Assembly: GCA_023443125.1 (NCBI GenBank)
Contig: JAEZVO010000031.1
Location: 1 to 33,881, forward strand
Reading direction: 5' to 3'
Origin: Actinomycetes bacterium
GTDB lineage: Bacteria > Actinomycetota > Actinomycetes > Propionibacteriales > Propionibacteriaceae
Length of the DNA stretch: 33,881 nt
The notes beneath the pieces were generated by a model. It saw only the letters and a list, made by a program, of their open reading frames with translations, did no database searches and had not been told where the DNA came from. This document shows, piece after piece, positions 21,875 through 33,732 of this stretch (its first letter is position 1; each line of letters starts with the position of its first letter). A program made the position numbers and the translations under genes.

Positions 21875-22788
21875 GGGGTCACCTCCAGGAATGGGTCGTC
21901 CTTCGTGGTGCCGGAGGCCAACACTGACTGCTGGCGTTTCCCGACGCGTCCGGGCTTTCTCGGGTCGAAGCCCTTGCCGAAGTGCGTTTCGATGCGTGCC
22001 TGCACCACCATCAGTAGCGAGGTGATGAGCAGGTACCAGCTTGCCGCCACGATGAGCAGGGGAACCGGCAGGAAGGTTTGGTTGCCGATGGCCTGCGATG
22101 CGAACGTGAGGTCCAGGGTGAACGGCACTGCGGTCACCAGCGACGTCGTCTTCAGCATTGAGATCGTCTCGTTGCCCGTCGGCGGCACGATGACGCGCAT
22201 CGCCTGGGGGATGATGATCCGACGAAGGGTCACCGACCGTCGCATCCCGAGCGCCGTCGACGCCTCCCATTGCCCCTTATCGATCGAGCTCAGGCCCGAG
22301 CGCACGATCTCGGACAGGTACGCGCCTTCGTTGAGCCCCAAGCCGAGCAATGCGGGCAGGAATCCGCGCACGACGAAGGAGTCCATGAGCTGCTGCGTGT
22401 CGAGGCCGAAGAGCGTGGGGTAGAGCACCGCGAACAGTCCCCAGAAGATCAGCTGGGTGTAGACGGGCGTGCCGCGGAAGAACCAGATGTAGGCGTAGGC
22501 GACGCCGCGCAACACGGGATTGCTGCTCATTCGCATGATGGCCGTGGTGACGGCGAGGATCACGCCCACCACCATCGCCGCGACGGTGAGCACCAGCGTC
22601 CACATCACACCGCTCAGCACGCGCGGGTCGAACAAGTAGCTCGCCACCACGTCCCAGCGGTAGTTCTCGTTGGTGACGAGGGAATACGCCAGTAACGCGG
22701 CGGCGACACCTACAACGGCTGCCGCAATCCAGGTGCCCGGCTTGGGGACCGGCTTTGCCTGAATGCGCTCAATCGATTGCTCAGCCAC
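21871..22788 (-). CDS. polar amino-acid ABC transporter, permease subunit
   Basis: The 305-residue protein starts at GTG 22788. It has an N-terminal helix and then the HisM/GlnP-type membrane core beginning GVMWTLVLTVAAMVVGVILAV. The segment YIWFFRGTPVYTQLIFW and the EAA loop EASTALGMRRSVTLRRIIIPQAMRVIVPP (contact with the ATPase) define the family. A hydrophilic C-terminal tail of about 40 residues follows the last helix. It begins three bases after the substrate-binding protein's stop, so the three genes form one operon. Being a single permease gene, it is expected to act as a homodimer. Confidence 0.93.
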   Translation of the reverse strand: MAEQSIERIQAKPVPKPGTWIAAAVVGVAAALLAYSLVTNENYRWDVVASYLFDPRVLSGVMWTLVLTVAAMVVGVILAVTTAIMRMSSNPVLRGVAYAYIWFFRGTPVYTQLIFWGLFAVLYPTLFGLDTQQLMDSFVVRGFLPALLGLGLNEGAYLSEIVRSGLSSIDKGQWEASTALGMRRSVTLRRIIIPQAMRVIVPPTGNETISMLKTTSLVTAVPFTLDLTFASQAIGNQTFLPVPLLIVAASWYLLITSLLMVVQARIETHFGKGFDPRKPGRVGKRQQSVLASGTTKDDPFLEVTP

Positions 22789-22791
22789 GGA

Positions 22792-23706
22792 TCACTGCTT
22801 CGGGTAGACGGTGGCCGTGGTGAGTGCGGCGTCTTCCGTGCCCCATGACTCCATGATCTTCATCCAGGTGCCATCATCCATGAGGTGCTGCACGGCTTGG
22901 CGCACGGCTTCGGTGAGTTCGGCGTCGTCTTGGGCCACCACGATGCCCTGCGGCTCAGAGTCGACGATATCGCCGATGAGCTCGAGCTGGTCGTTGGTGA
23001 GCGTCGCAGCGTATTGTGCGACGGTGGAGTCGGCGTAGAAGGCATCGGCCTTGCCGCCGACAACGTTGGTGGTCGCGTCGGAGTGCACGCCGTAGATGAG
23101 TGCGTTGATGGCTTCCTTACCGGAGTCCTGGCATCCCTTGCTCTTGGCTTCGAGGTCCTCGTGCTGCCACGTGCCGTTCTGCACAGCGATCGAGGTGCCG
23201 CACAGATCCTTCGGGTCAAAGCCGGTGGGGTTGCCCTTCTTCACTGCGAAGGCCGAACCTACCTCTACGTAGGCGATCATGGTGTAGCTCGCGGTACGTT
23301 CTTCGGTGATGGTGAACGCGGAGATCCCGATGTCGTACTTCGTGCCGATCCCGGGCAGCAGGCTCGCGAATTCAGCGTTGGTGACCGTCGATTCCAAACC
23401 GAGCACCTTGCCGATGGCTTTGCCGAGGTCGACGTCGTAGCCGATCGCGGTTTGGAGATCATCGGCGAGGAATTCAGCGGGGGCGTAGTCTACGGATGCA
23501 CCGATGGTGAGTGTGCCCTTGTCTTTCACCGATTGGGGGAGCAGGGCTGCGATCTCGTCCACCTTCTGCACGCTGGAGACGTCGTACGTGCGGTCCGCGC
23601 CCGACGATGCCTCCGCGCCCTTCGATTGGGCATCGGTGGCGTCGCCACCTGAGCAAGCGGTGAGGGCTAGCGCGGCGCACATGCCCGCAATGATGAACTT
23701 TCGCAT
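22792..23706 (-). CDS. extracellular amino-acid-binding lipoprotein
   Basis: The 304-residue protein has a lipoprotein signal peptide with lipobox LTAC (Cys18), followed by a Ser/Gly/Asp-rich linker. The mature part is a family 3 solute-binding protein: LTIGASVDYAPAEFLADDLQTAIGYDVDLGKAIGKVLGL, EFASLLPGIGTKYDIGISAFTITEER, and the C-terminal VRQAVQHLMDDGTWMKIMESWGTE. It captures an amino acid, probably polar, for the transporter. AAGGAGA precedes the ATG. It is the first gene of the operon and is divergent from rplJ. Confidence 0.93.
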   Translation of the reverse strand: MRKFIIAGMCAALALTACSGGDATDAQSKGAEASSGADRTYDVSSVQKVDEIAALLPQSVKDKGTLTIGASVDYAPAEFLADDLQTAIGYDVDLGKAIGKVLGLESTVTNAEFASLLPGIGTKYDIGISAFTITEERTASYTMIAYVEVGSAFAVKKGNPTGFDPKDLCGTSIAVQNGTWQHEDLEAKSKGCQDSGKEAINALIYGVHSDATTNVVGGKADAFYADSTVAQYAATLTNDQLELIGDIVDSEPQGIVVAQDDAELTEAVRQAVQHLMDDGTWMKIMESWGTEDAALTTATVYPKQ

Positions 23707-23735
23707 GTTGACTCTCCTTCAGTACGTCTGAGGGA

Positions 23736-23766
23736 ATAGTAATGCAGAAAGAGGAATAATTACCAA
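23736..23766 (-). promoter_or_regulatory. possible promoter of the amino-acid ABC operon
   Basis: Read on the minus strand, TTGGTA (23766-23761) and TACTAT (23741-23736) are separated by 19 bases and lie about 30 bases before the start codon. The surrounding A/T-rich stretch is unusual for this GC-rich DNA. Confidence 0.4.
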
Positions 23767-23795
23767 TCAGGTGTGCTGGCGTTCACTGGGGGTGC

Positions 23796-23890
23796 TCGGA
23801 AAGTTGACCGTTATCCTCCACGTGCAGCAGATAAGTGGCGTATAGAGGGGGTAGCGAGCTGCGCGTGGAGGATAACGGTCATCTTTCCGA
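23796..23890. repeat. long inverted repeat with 33-base arms
   Basis: The left arm (23796-23828, beginning TCGGAAAGTTGACCG) and the right arm (23858-23890, ending CGGTCATCTTTCCGA) are inverted copies with about two or three mismatches. A 29-base centre separates them. It lies in the divergent region between the ABC operon and the rplJ promoter, which otherwise holds no gene. There is no T run, no obvious target duplication and no transposase. It could be a MITE-like remnant, a bidirectional hairpin or a protein-binding site. Confidence 0.85.
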
Positions 23891-23929
23891 AAGAATAGAC
23901 GCGGCAGCGGACGTTCGACGACCGTTGAT

Positions 23930-23958
23930 TTGGTGCTTAGCGTGCGCGTGCGTATAGT
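23930..23958 (+). promoter_or_regulatory. promoter of rplJ-rplL
   Basis: TTGGTG (23930-23935), a 17-base spacer and TATAGT (23953-23958) are followed by the L10 leader starting near 23965. The match to sigma-70-type actinobacterial promoters is good. Confidence 0.65.
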
Positions 23959-23966
23959 TACTCGAG

Positions 23967-24046
23967 CCGAAGACCGCAGGTGGATTATCCATAACGCCCG
24001 TAGGGCACCCGCGCAGGTGACCGTGAGAGCACTGCTGTGCAGTGCT
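23967..24046 (+). promoter_or_regulatory. ribosomal L10 leader (autoregulatory mRNA structure)
   Basis: The block CCGAAGACCGCAGGTG at 23967, the complementary GC stretches after it and the second AGGTGACCGTGAGAG segment resemble the L10 leader known upstream of rplJL in many bacteria, where the L10-L12 complex binds. A clean hairpin (AGCACTG/CAGTGCT, 24028-24046) ends the leader just before a terminator-like stem. The assignment rests on motif, position and neighbours. Confidence 0.75.
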
Positions 24047-24074
24047 GCCCCGCGCCACCGGCCGGGGCTTTTTT
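24047..24074 (+). terminator. attenuator-type terminator inside the rplJ leader
   Basis: GCCCCG (24047-24052) pairs with CGGGGC (24063-24068) and is followed by six T residues. It lies 69 bases before the rplJ start, so it must be bypassed for expression. It likely works with the L10 leader. Confidence 0.75.
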
Positions 24075-24142
24075 GTTGTGGGTCGCCTGCATTCGGTGCC
24101 GAAGCCGCAAGCTTCGGCGATGATGAACCGGAAGGAGACCCA

Positions 24143-24757
24143 ATGGCAAGGCCGGACAAGGTTGCCAAGGTGCAGGAGCTCGTTGCTCGTTTCAACGACT
24201 CCGACGCCGTTGTGCTGACCGAGTACCGCGGCCTCACCGTGAAGGAGCTGCAGGATCTGCGTCGCTCCTTTGGTGGGGACGCCACCTATGCCGTTGCGAA
24301 GAACACCCTGACGAAGATCGCAGCCAAGGAAGCTGGCATCGAAGGCATCGAGGACACCCTCAATGGCCCCACCGCTCTCGCTTTCATCACTGGCGACGTC
24401 GCTTCTGTCACCAAGGGCCTCAAGAACTTCGCAAAGGAAAATCCGTCTCTGGCCATCAAGGGCGGCGTCATGGACGGCAAGTTCCTCGACGCCAAGGCTG
24501 TGCTCAAGCTGGCAGACCTCGAATCCCGCGAGGTGCTGCTCGGCAAGCTGGCGGGTGGCCTCAAGGCCAACCTGTCCAAGGCTGCGTACGCCTTCGCCGC
24601 TCCCGCATCCAAGCTCGCCCGCGTTGTGGGTGCGCTGGAATCGAAGGCGAAGGACAACCCTGAACTCATCGGCGGCGCCGGCGAACAGCCTGCCGCCGAG
24701 GCCACTGAGACCCCCGCCGCGGAAGCGGCAACCGAAGCAGCAGACGCTGCGGAATGA
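24143..24757 (+). CDS. rplJ: 50S ribosomal protein L10
   Basis: The 204-residue protein begins MARPDKVAKVQELVARF and contains the L10 core VLTEYRGLTVKELQDLRRSF and TYAVAKNTLTKIAA. The C-terminal tail is Ala/Glu/Pro-rich. L10 anchors L7/L12 dimers to the ribosome. The start at 24143 has AAGGAGA upstream; the open frame before it crosses the leader and terminator and is not translated. It is followed by rplL after 48 bases. Confidence 0.97.
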   Translation: MARPDKVAKVQELVARFNDSDAVVLTEYRGLTVKELQDLRRSFGGDATYAVAKNTLTKIAAKEAGIEGIEDTLNGPTALAFITGDVASVTKGLKNFAKENPSLAIKGGVMDGKFLDAKAVLKLADLESREVLLGKLAGGLKANLSKAAYAFAAPASKLARVVGALESKAKDNPELIGGAGEQPAAEATETPAAEAATEAADAAE

Positions 24758-24805
24758 TCCGTTGCAGCCGCTGCTGCTGCGACCAAACTGAAAGGAACGC
24801 CAACC

Positions 24806-25204
24806 ATGGCGAAGCTCACCAACGAAGAGCTCCTTGATGCCTTCAAGGAGATGACCCTCATCGAACTCTCCGAGTTCGTGAAGCTGTTCGAAAAGACCTT
24901 CGACGTTACCGCCGCCGCTCCGGTTGCCGTCGCGGCTGCCGCCGCTCCTGCCGCTGGTGGCGGCGAGGGCGACGACGCTGCTGACGCTGGCGACGACAAG
25001 GTCGACGTCATCCTCACCGACGGCGGCTCCAAGAAGATCGCTGTCATTAAGGAAGTCCGTGCGCTCACCTCGCTCGGCCTCAAGGACGCCAAGGACCTCG
25101 TCGAGGGCGCTCCGAAGCCTGTCCTCGAGCAGGTCGATAAGGAAACCGCTACCAAGGCGAAGGAAGCCCTCGAGGCTGCCGGCGGTTCCGTCGAGCTCAA
25201 GTGA
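24806..25204 (+). CDS. rplL: 50S ribosomal protein L7/L12
   Basis: The 132-residue acidic protein has the N-terminal dimerisation part (MAKLTNEELLDAFKEMTLIELSEFVKLFE), a flexible Ala/Gly-rich hinge, and the C-terminal factor-binding domain (VDVILTDGGSKKIAVIKEVRALTSLGLKDAKDLVEGAPK). It forms the multi-copy stalk recruiting translation GTPases. GAAAGGAACG precedes the ATG. It ends 28 bases before a strong terminator. Confidence 0.98.
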   Translation: MAKLTNEELLDAFKEMTLIELSEFVKLFEKTFDVTAAAPVAVAAAAAPAAGGGEGDDAADAGDDKVDVILTDGGSKKIAVIKEVRALTSLGLKDAKDLVEGAPKPVLEQVDKETATKAKEALEAAGGSVELK

Positions 25205-25232
25205 TTGGAGCGCTTCGGCGCATCACTACCGC

Positions 25233-25272
25233 ACGTGGCCCGTTCCCACTAGGGGAGCGGGCCACGTTCTTG
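25233..25272 (+). terminator. Rho-independent terminator after rplL
   Basis: ACGTGGCCCG (25233-25242) pairs perfectly with CGGGCCACGT (25258-25267) over a 15-base loop and runs into TTCTTG. It separates rplJL from the rpoB region. Confidence 0.85.
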
Positions 25273-25368
25273 TCCCATAGCGCCACGGCATGCCCGGCGC
25301 ATACTGTGAGCGCGCTCGAGTTTCAATGAACGCTTGAGGTGGCGCGTTCCATGCTCGAGAATGAAAGT

Positions 25369-25391
25369 GGGGAAGCCCCGCTCAGAGGGGC
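25369..25391 (+). other. alternative hairpins in the rplL-rpoB gap
   Basis: The segment GCCCC (25375-25379) can pair with GGGG upstream (25369-25372) or with GGGGC downstream (25387-25391), so two stems exclude each other. It lies 18 bases before a good ribosome-binding site and a tiny ORF. The 784-base gap between rplL and rpoB holds this, the terminator, two small coding remnants and the rpoB promoter. Confidence 0.35.
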
Positions 25392-25409
25392 ACTCAAAGG
25401 AGGGAAGCG

Positions 25410-25466
25410 ATGCGAGGGTTGTTCAGCCTGCACCCAGTTGCGGCGTCCAGAGGGAGAGGTGTTTGA
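25410..25466 (+). CDS. possible 18-residue peptide ORF
   Basis: ATG 25410 follows a near-perfect ribosome-binding sequence (AAAGGAGGGAAG). It reads MRGLFSLHPVAASRGRGV, then TGA at 25464-25466. The next small frame starts two bases later at GTG 25468. It could be a leader peptide that couples translation to the following small membrane-protein frame, or a chance start. There is no recognised family. Confidence 0.35.
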   Translation: MRGLFSLHPVAASRGRGV

Positions 25467-25467
25467 C

Positions 25468-25732
25468 GTGGGTGTTCTCGTTGTATTCGCAGTGATATGT
25501 GTAGCTGGACTCACCATCGTCGATTCTGGTCAACGACGTGCCATTCTGCTGTAAGTCGGCCTGCTGTTGGGGGGGCATACTTCCGGTGCTCCTTGCATGG
25601 TTGCAGGGGCGTTCAGCCAGTGCCGCTGAAGGTATGCTCGCATCGGCAGCACTGCTCGGTTTTGCGGGGCAGATGTTCCGGCTTGCCCTGCGCCGCTCGG
25701 CTGGGCAGAAGGCCTACGGAGCCGATGCGTAG
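25468..25732 (+). pseudogene. small two-helix membrane protein gene, apparently frame-broken
   Basis: GTG 25468 opens MGVLVVFAVICVAGLTIVDS, a membrane helix, then QRRAILL and TAA at 25552-25554. The same frame past the stop reads VGLLLGG up to a run of seven G (25569-25575). Another frame crosses that run as ILPVLLAWLQGRSASAAEG and continues LASAALLGFAGQMFRLALRR to TAG 25730-25732. Joined, the pieces look like one small membrane protein of about 85-90 residues. A stop plus a frame change make it a likely pseudogene, or a gene read through frameshifting at the G run, or a sequencing error. The function is unknown. Confidence 0.5.
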
Positions 25733-25863
25733 CCACGTCGCGTTGTGGGGTAGCGTGGCAGCGGCCTGGGAGCGAGGCGGTCCGGCGTGGCGGTCGCCGT
25801 CGGCGCGTTCTTGGGTTAGAGTTACAGTTGCGGCGAGGAAGTCGCTCGAATGCAACATTGGGG

Positions 25864-25892
25864 TTGCGGAGTCCTCGTTTTCGGCATATAGT
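25864..25892 (+). promoter_or_regulatory. promoter of rpoB-rpoC
   Basis: TTGCGG (25864-25869), a 17-base spacer and TATAGT (25887-25892) lie 97 bases before the rpoB start. The -10 box is identical to those before tRNA-Trp and rplJ. Confidence 0.65.
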
Positions 25893-25988
25893 GAGGATTT
25901 GCCCCTGTGTGCTTTTGTGCCCGAACTTGACACGGGCGCTTTAGCGTGCGGAAAAACCGCCACCAAGCGTTCTTGGAAGGACCGAATC

Positions 25989-28900
25989 TTGGCCACCTCG
26001 CGCTCCGCGTTGTTCAATACCAATGTCATCTCGCCCAGTGGTCGAATCTCGTTCGCGAAGATTTCCGAGCCTCTTGAGGTCCCCAACCTTCTCGACCTGC
26101 AGATCGACTCCTACAACTGGCTGATCGGTAGTGATACCTGGCAACGGTCCGTCGAAGAACGGCTCGCCGCCGGTCGTACCGACGTGAACACTCGCTCCGG
26201 CCTCGAAGAGATCTTCGAAGAGATTTCGCCCATCGAGGACTACAACGAGCAGATGTCGCTGTCGTTCCGCGATCACCGCTTCGAAGCGCCGAAGTACAGC
26301 GTCGAAGAGTGCAAGGATCGCGACGTCACCTACGCCGCACCGCTGTTCGTCACTGCTGAGTTCATCAACAATGAGACGGGCGAGATCAAGTCGCAGACCG
26401 TCTTCATTGGCGACTTCCCGCTGATGACCGACAAGGGCACGTTCATCGTCAACGGTACGGAGCGCGTCGTCGTGTCGCAGCTCGTGCGCTCGCCGGGCGT
26501 GTACTTCGAGCAGCTGCCCGACAAGACTTCCGACAAGGACATCTTCTCGACGAAGATCATCCCGTCGCGCGGTGCTTGGCTTGAGTTCGAGATCGACAAG
26601 CGCGACCTCGTCTCGGTTCGTCTCGACCGCAAGCGCAAGCAGAACGTCACGGTGCTGCTGAAGGCGCTCGGCTGGAGCGAAGAGAAGATCCTCGAAGAGT
26701 TCGGCGACTTCGAATCCATCCGTCAGACGCTGGAGAAGGACACCGTCTCCACTCAGGATGAGGCGCTGCTGGACATCTACCGCAAGCTGCGTCCGGGAGA
26801 GCCGCCGTCGCGTGAGAGCGCGCAGCAGCTGTTGGAGAACTACTACTTCAACCCCAAGCGTTACGATCTGGCCAAGGTTGGCCGCTACAAGATCAACAAG
26901 AAGCTCGGCTTGGATCTCCCGTTTGATCAGCAGGTGCTGACGATGGAAGACATCACGGCTGCGATCAAGTACGTCTGCGCGCTGCATGACCACCGTGAAG
27001 AGATCGACGGCAACCCCGTCGAGGCCGACGACATCGACCACTTCGGCAATCGTCGTCTGCGTACCGTCGGTGAGCTCATCCAGAACCAGCTCCGCACTGG
27101 TCTTGGCCGCATGGAGCGCGTCGTGCGCGACCGCATGACCACGCAGGACATCGAGGCCATCACCCCGCAGACGCTCATCAACATCCGTCCTGTGACGGCT
27201 GCGCTGAAGGAGTTCTTCGGCACCTCGCAGCTGTCGCAGTTCATGGACCAGAACAACCCGCTCGCGGGGCTCACCCACAAGCGTCGCCTGTCCGCGCTCG
27301 GCCCCGGCGGTCTCTCGCGTGACCGCGCCGGTATGGAAGTGCGTGACGTGCACCCGTCGCACTACGGCCGTATGTGCCCGATTGAGACCCCGGAAGGTCC
27401 GAACATCGGCCTGATCGGCTCGCTCGCTTCGTTTGCTCGCGTGAACGCGTTCGGGTTCATCGAAACCCCGTACCGCAAGGTCGAAAACGGCAAGCTCACC
27501 GACCAGATCGACTACCTCACTGCTGATGAGGAAGACCGCTACGCCATCGCGCAGGCCAACGCCACAGTCGACTCCGAGGGTAACCTCGTTGACGAGCGCG
27601 TCATGGTGCGCCTGAAGCGCGGCGACGTCGACCAGGTGCCGCGCGCCGACGTCGAATACATGGACGTCTCGCCGCGCCAGATGGTTTCCATTGCCACTGC
27701 GCTCATTCCGTTCTTGGAGCACGACGACGCATCCCGCGCACTCATGGGTGCCAACATGCAGCGGCAGGCGGTTCCCCTGATCCGTAACGAAGCTCCCTTC
27801 GTCGGCACGGGCATGGAATACCGCGCTGCAGTGGACGTGGGCGACGTGACGCTGGCGAAGAATGCCGGCGCAGTCACCTCGGTCACCGCCGACATCATCG
27901 AGGTCATGAACGATGACGGTACGTACTCCAACTACCGTCTGGAGAAGTTCGTGCGTTCGAACGCCGGCACCTGCATCAACCAGCGTCCGCTGGTGAAGCC
28001 AGGCGATCGCGTCGAGGTGGGCACCCCGATCGCCGACGGTCCCTGTACTGACCAGGGCGAACTGGCGCTGGGCAAGAACCTCCTCGTCGCGTTCATGCCG
28101 TGGGAGGGCCTCAACTACGAGGACGCCATCATCCTTTCGCAGCGCATCGTGCAGGAAGACGTGCTGACCTCGATCCACATCGAGGAGCACGAGATCGACG
28201 CGCGCGACACCAAGCTGGGCGCGGAAGAGATCACGCGTGACATCCCCAACGTCTCCGACGAGATGCTTGCGGATCTCGACGAGCGTGGGATCGTGCGCAT
28301 CGGTGCCGAAGTCGCCGCGGGCGACATCCTCGTCGGCAAGGTCACCCCGAAGGGTGAAACCGAGCTGACCCCTGAAGAGCGCCTGCTGCGCGCCATCTTC
28401 GGCGAGAAGGCACGCGAGGTGCGCGACACCTCCCTCAAGGTGCCGCACGGTGAAGAGGGTACGGTCATCGGCGTGCGCGTCTTCGACGCGGAGGAGGGCG
28501 ACGAGCTGCCACCTGGCGTGAACCAGCTCGTTCGCGTGCACGTCGCGCAGAAGCGCAAGATCTCCGACGGTGACAAGCTCGCCGGCCGCCACGGTAACAA
28601 GGGCGTCATCTCGAAGATCCTCCCCGTTGAGGACATGCCATTCCTCGAAGACGGCACCCCCGTCGACATCATCCTCAACCCGCTCGGTGTGCCGTCGCGA
28701 ATGAACGTCGGCCAGGTGCTCGAAAACCACCTTGGCTGGCTCGCGAAGACCGGCTGGGACGTCACGGATGTGAAGGAAGAGTGGGCTGAGCGCCTCACTG
28801 AGGTCGGTATCGGCCGCGTTGAGGGTGACTCCCGCGTCGCGACGCCGGTATTCGACGGCGCCGAGGAGAACGAGATCACCGGCCTGCTCGAGCACACGCT

Positions 28901-29462
28901 CACCACGCGCGACGGGCAGCGTCTCGTCGATGGCACGGGCAAGGCACGCCTGTTCGACGGTCGCTCGGGCGAACCCTACCCGGAGAAGATCGGCGTCGGC
29001 TACATGTACATGCTGAAGCTGCACCACCTTGTCGACGACAAGATCCACGCCCGCTCCACCGGCCCGTACTCGATGATTACCCAGCAGCCGCTGGGTGGTA
29101 AGGCACAGTTCGGTGGTCAGCGCTTCGGTGAGATGGAGGTGTGGGCCCTCGAAGCGTACGGCGCCGCCTGGGCGCTGCAGGAGCTCCTCACCATCAAGTC
29201 CGACGATGTCCCCGGCCGTGTAAAGGTCTACGAGGCCATCGTGAAGGGCGAGAACATCCCCGAGCCCGGTATCCCGGAGTCGTTCAAGGTGCTCGTGAAG
29301 GAAATGAAGTCGCTGTGCCTGAACGTCGAGGTGCTTTCTGGTGACGGCAAGATCATTGATCTCCGCGAATCCGAGGATGATATCCGTCACTCCGAAGATT
29401 TCGGCATTGACCTGGGTCGCCGCCCCGGCAGCGACAACTTCATGGATGTTGGCGAAGTCTGA
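25989..29462 (+). CDS. rpoB: DNA-directed RNA polymerase beta subunit
   Basis: I place the start at TTG 25989, about eight bases after GGAAGGA; the protein then opens MATSRSALFNTNVISPSGRISFAKI, as in other actinobacterial RpoB proteins, and has 1157 residues. The frame is open far upstream but that part crosses the promoter. The rifampicin-binding cluster GTSQLSQFMDQNNPL to HKRRLSALGPGGL carries the drug-sensitive residues Asp420, His430 and Ser435 (E. coli 516, 526, 531). Other landmarks are MCPIETPEGPNIGLIGSLA, GKVTPKGETELTPEERLLRAIFGEKA, the active-site region KLAGRHGNKGVIS, and QPLGGKAQFGGQRFGEMEVWALEAYGA near the end. It forms the catalytic core with rpoC, which follows after 73 bases. 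Confidence 0.98.
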   Translation: MATSRSALFNTNVISPSGRISFAKISEPLEVPNLLDLQIDSYNWLIGSDTWQRSVEERLAAGRTDVNTRSGLEEIFEEISPIEDYNEQMSLSFRDHRFEAPKYSVEECKDRDVTYAAPLFVTAEFINNETGEIKSQTVFIGDFPLMTDKGTFIVNGTERVVVSQLVRSPGVYFEQLPDKTSDKDIFSTKIIPSRGAWLEFEIDKRDLVSVRLDRKRKQNVTVLLKALGWSEEKILEEFGDFESIRQTLEKDTVSTQDEALLDIYRKLRPGEPPSRESAQQLLENYYFNPKRYDLAKVGRYKINKKLGLDLPFDQQVLTMEDITAAIKYVCALHDHREEIDGNPVEADDIDHFGNRRLRTVGELIQNQLRTGLGRMERVVRDRMTTQDIEAITPQTLINIRPVTAALKEFFGTSQLSQFMDQNNPLAGLTHKRRLSALGPGGLSRDRAGMEVRDVHPSHYGRMCPIETPEGPNIGLIGSLASFARVNAFGFIETPYRKVENGKLTDQIDYLTADEEDRYAIAQANATVDSEGNLVDERVMVRLKRGDVDQVPRADVEYMDVSPRQMVSIATALIPFLEHDDASRALMGANMQRQAVPLIRNEAPFVGTGMEYRAAVDVGDVTLAKNAGAVTSVTADIIEVMNDDGTYSNYRLEKFVRSNAGTCINQRPLVKPGDRVEVGTPIADGPCTDQGELALGKNLLVAFMPWEGLNYEDAIILSQRIVQEDVLTSIHIEEHEIDARDTKLGAEEITRDIPNVSDEMLADLDERGIVRIGAEVAAGDILVGKVTPKGETELTPEERLLRAIFGEKAREVRDTSLKVPHGEEGTVIGVRVFDAEEGDELPPGVNQLVRVHVAQKRKISDGDKLAGRHGNKGVISKILPVEDMPFLEDGTPVDIILNPLGVPSRMNVGQVLENHLGWLAKTGWDVTDVKEEWAERLTEVGIGRVEGDSRVATPVFDGAEENEITGLLEHTLTTRDGQRLVDGTGKARLFDGRSGEPYPEKIGVGYMYMLKLHHLVDDKIHARSTGPYSMITQQPLGGKAQFGGQRFGEMEVWALEAYGAAWALQELLTIKSDDVPGRVKVYEAIVKGENIPEPGIPESFKVLVKEMKSLCLNVEVLSGDGKIIDLRESEDDIRHSEDFGIDLGRRPGSDNFMDVGEV

Positions 29463-29535
29463 GCCACTTCACCATCCGAAACACACTCAGACTTTTGAAC
29501 CACCACCTACGTAAGTAGGGGAAAGAGAAGAACAC

Positions 29536-33486
<3,951 letters not shown>

Positions 33487-33501
33487 AGTCTCTAGCCGAC
33501 A

Positions 33502-33515
33502 GGGTCTTGTGACCC
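33502..33515 (+). other. small hairpin after rpoC
   Basis: GGGTC (33502-33506) pairs with GACCC (33511-33515) over TTGT, 16 bases after the stop. It probably assists 3' end formation together with the stronger stem downstream. Confidence 0.4.
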
Positions 33516-33528
33516 AACATACGCGAGC

Positions 33529-33561
33529 GGGCGTCGGGCTCCAGCCCGGCGCCCGTCGTCG
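33529..33561 (+). terminator. terminator of the rpoBC operon
   Basis: GGGCGTCGGGC (33529-33539) pairs along its full length, with one G-T pair, with GCCCGGCGCCC (33544-33554) over a TCCA loop. A short GTCGTCG then GTTTG follows. The T run is poor but the stem is very stable. Confidence 0.7.
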
Positions 33562-33659
33562 TTTGTACGGACAGGTTACTCGCCCACCCGGCGCGGGCTC
33601 CGTCGGGCATGGTTGCGCACCCAGGCACCTGCAACCTGTGCGGCAACTGAGCGGATCAA

Positions 33660-33708
33660 GTGTCACCTGCTTCCCGACGACGCCTCGTCGCGGCTAGGCA
33701 AGTGACAC
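33660..33708. repeat. nested inverted repeat between rpoC and the IS30-type gene
   Basis: GTGTCACCTGC (33660-33670) and GCAAGTGACAC (33698-33708) are inverted with one mismatch. Inside, CGACGA (33674-33679) pairs with TCGTCG (33684-33689). One arm may be the terminal repeat of the adjacent IS30-type element, but without the other end this cannot be settled. Confidence 0.55.
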
Positions 33709-33732
33709 CTATGCCGCGGCGGTTTCGGGTGG

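Noticed and set aside
23930..24142. Upstream extension of rplJ
   Set aside because: The stretch contains the promoter, L10 leader and a terminator with T6; L10 proteins begin at the ATG at 24143.
25497..25988. Upstream extension of rpoB to make a 1321-residue protein
   Set aside because: It would cross the TTGCGG/TATAGT promoter and the broken membrane gene; the conserved RpoB N-terminus starts at TTG 25989 behind a ribosome-binding site.
25941..29390. Very long open frame on the minus strand opposite rpoB
   Set aside because: It is an antisense shadow caused by high-GC codon bias in rpoB; its translation is His/Val/Asp-rich with no recognisable domain and it has no ribosome-binding site.
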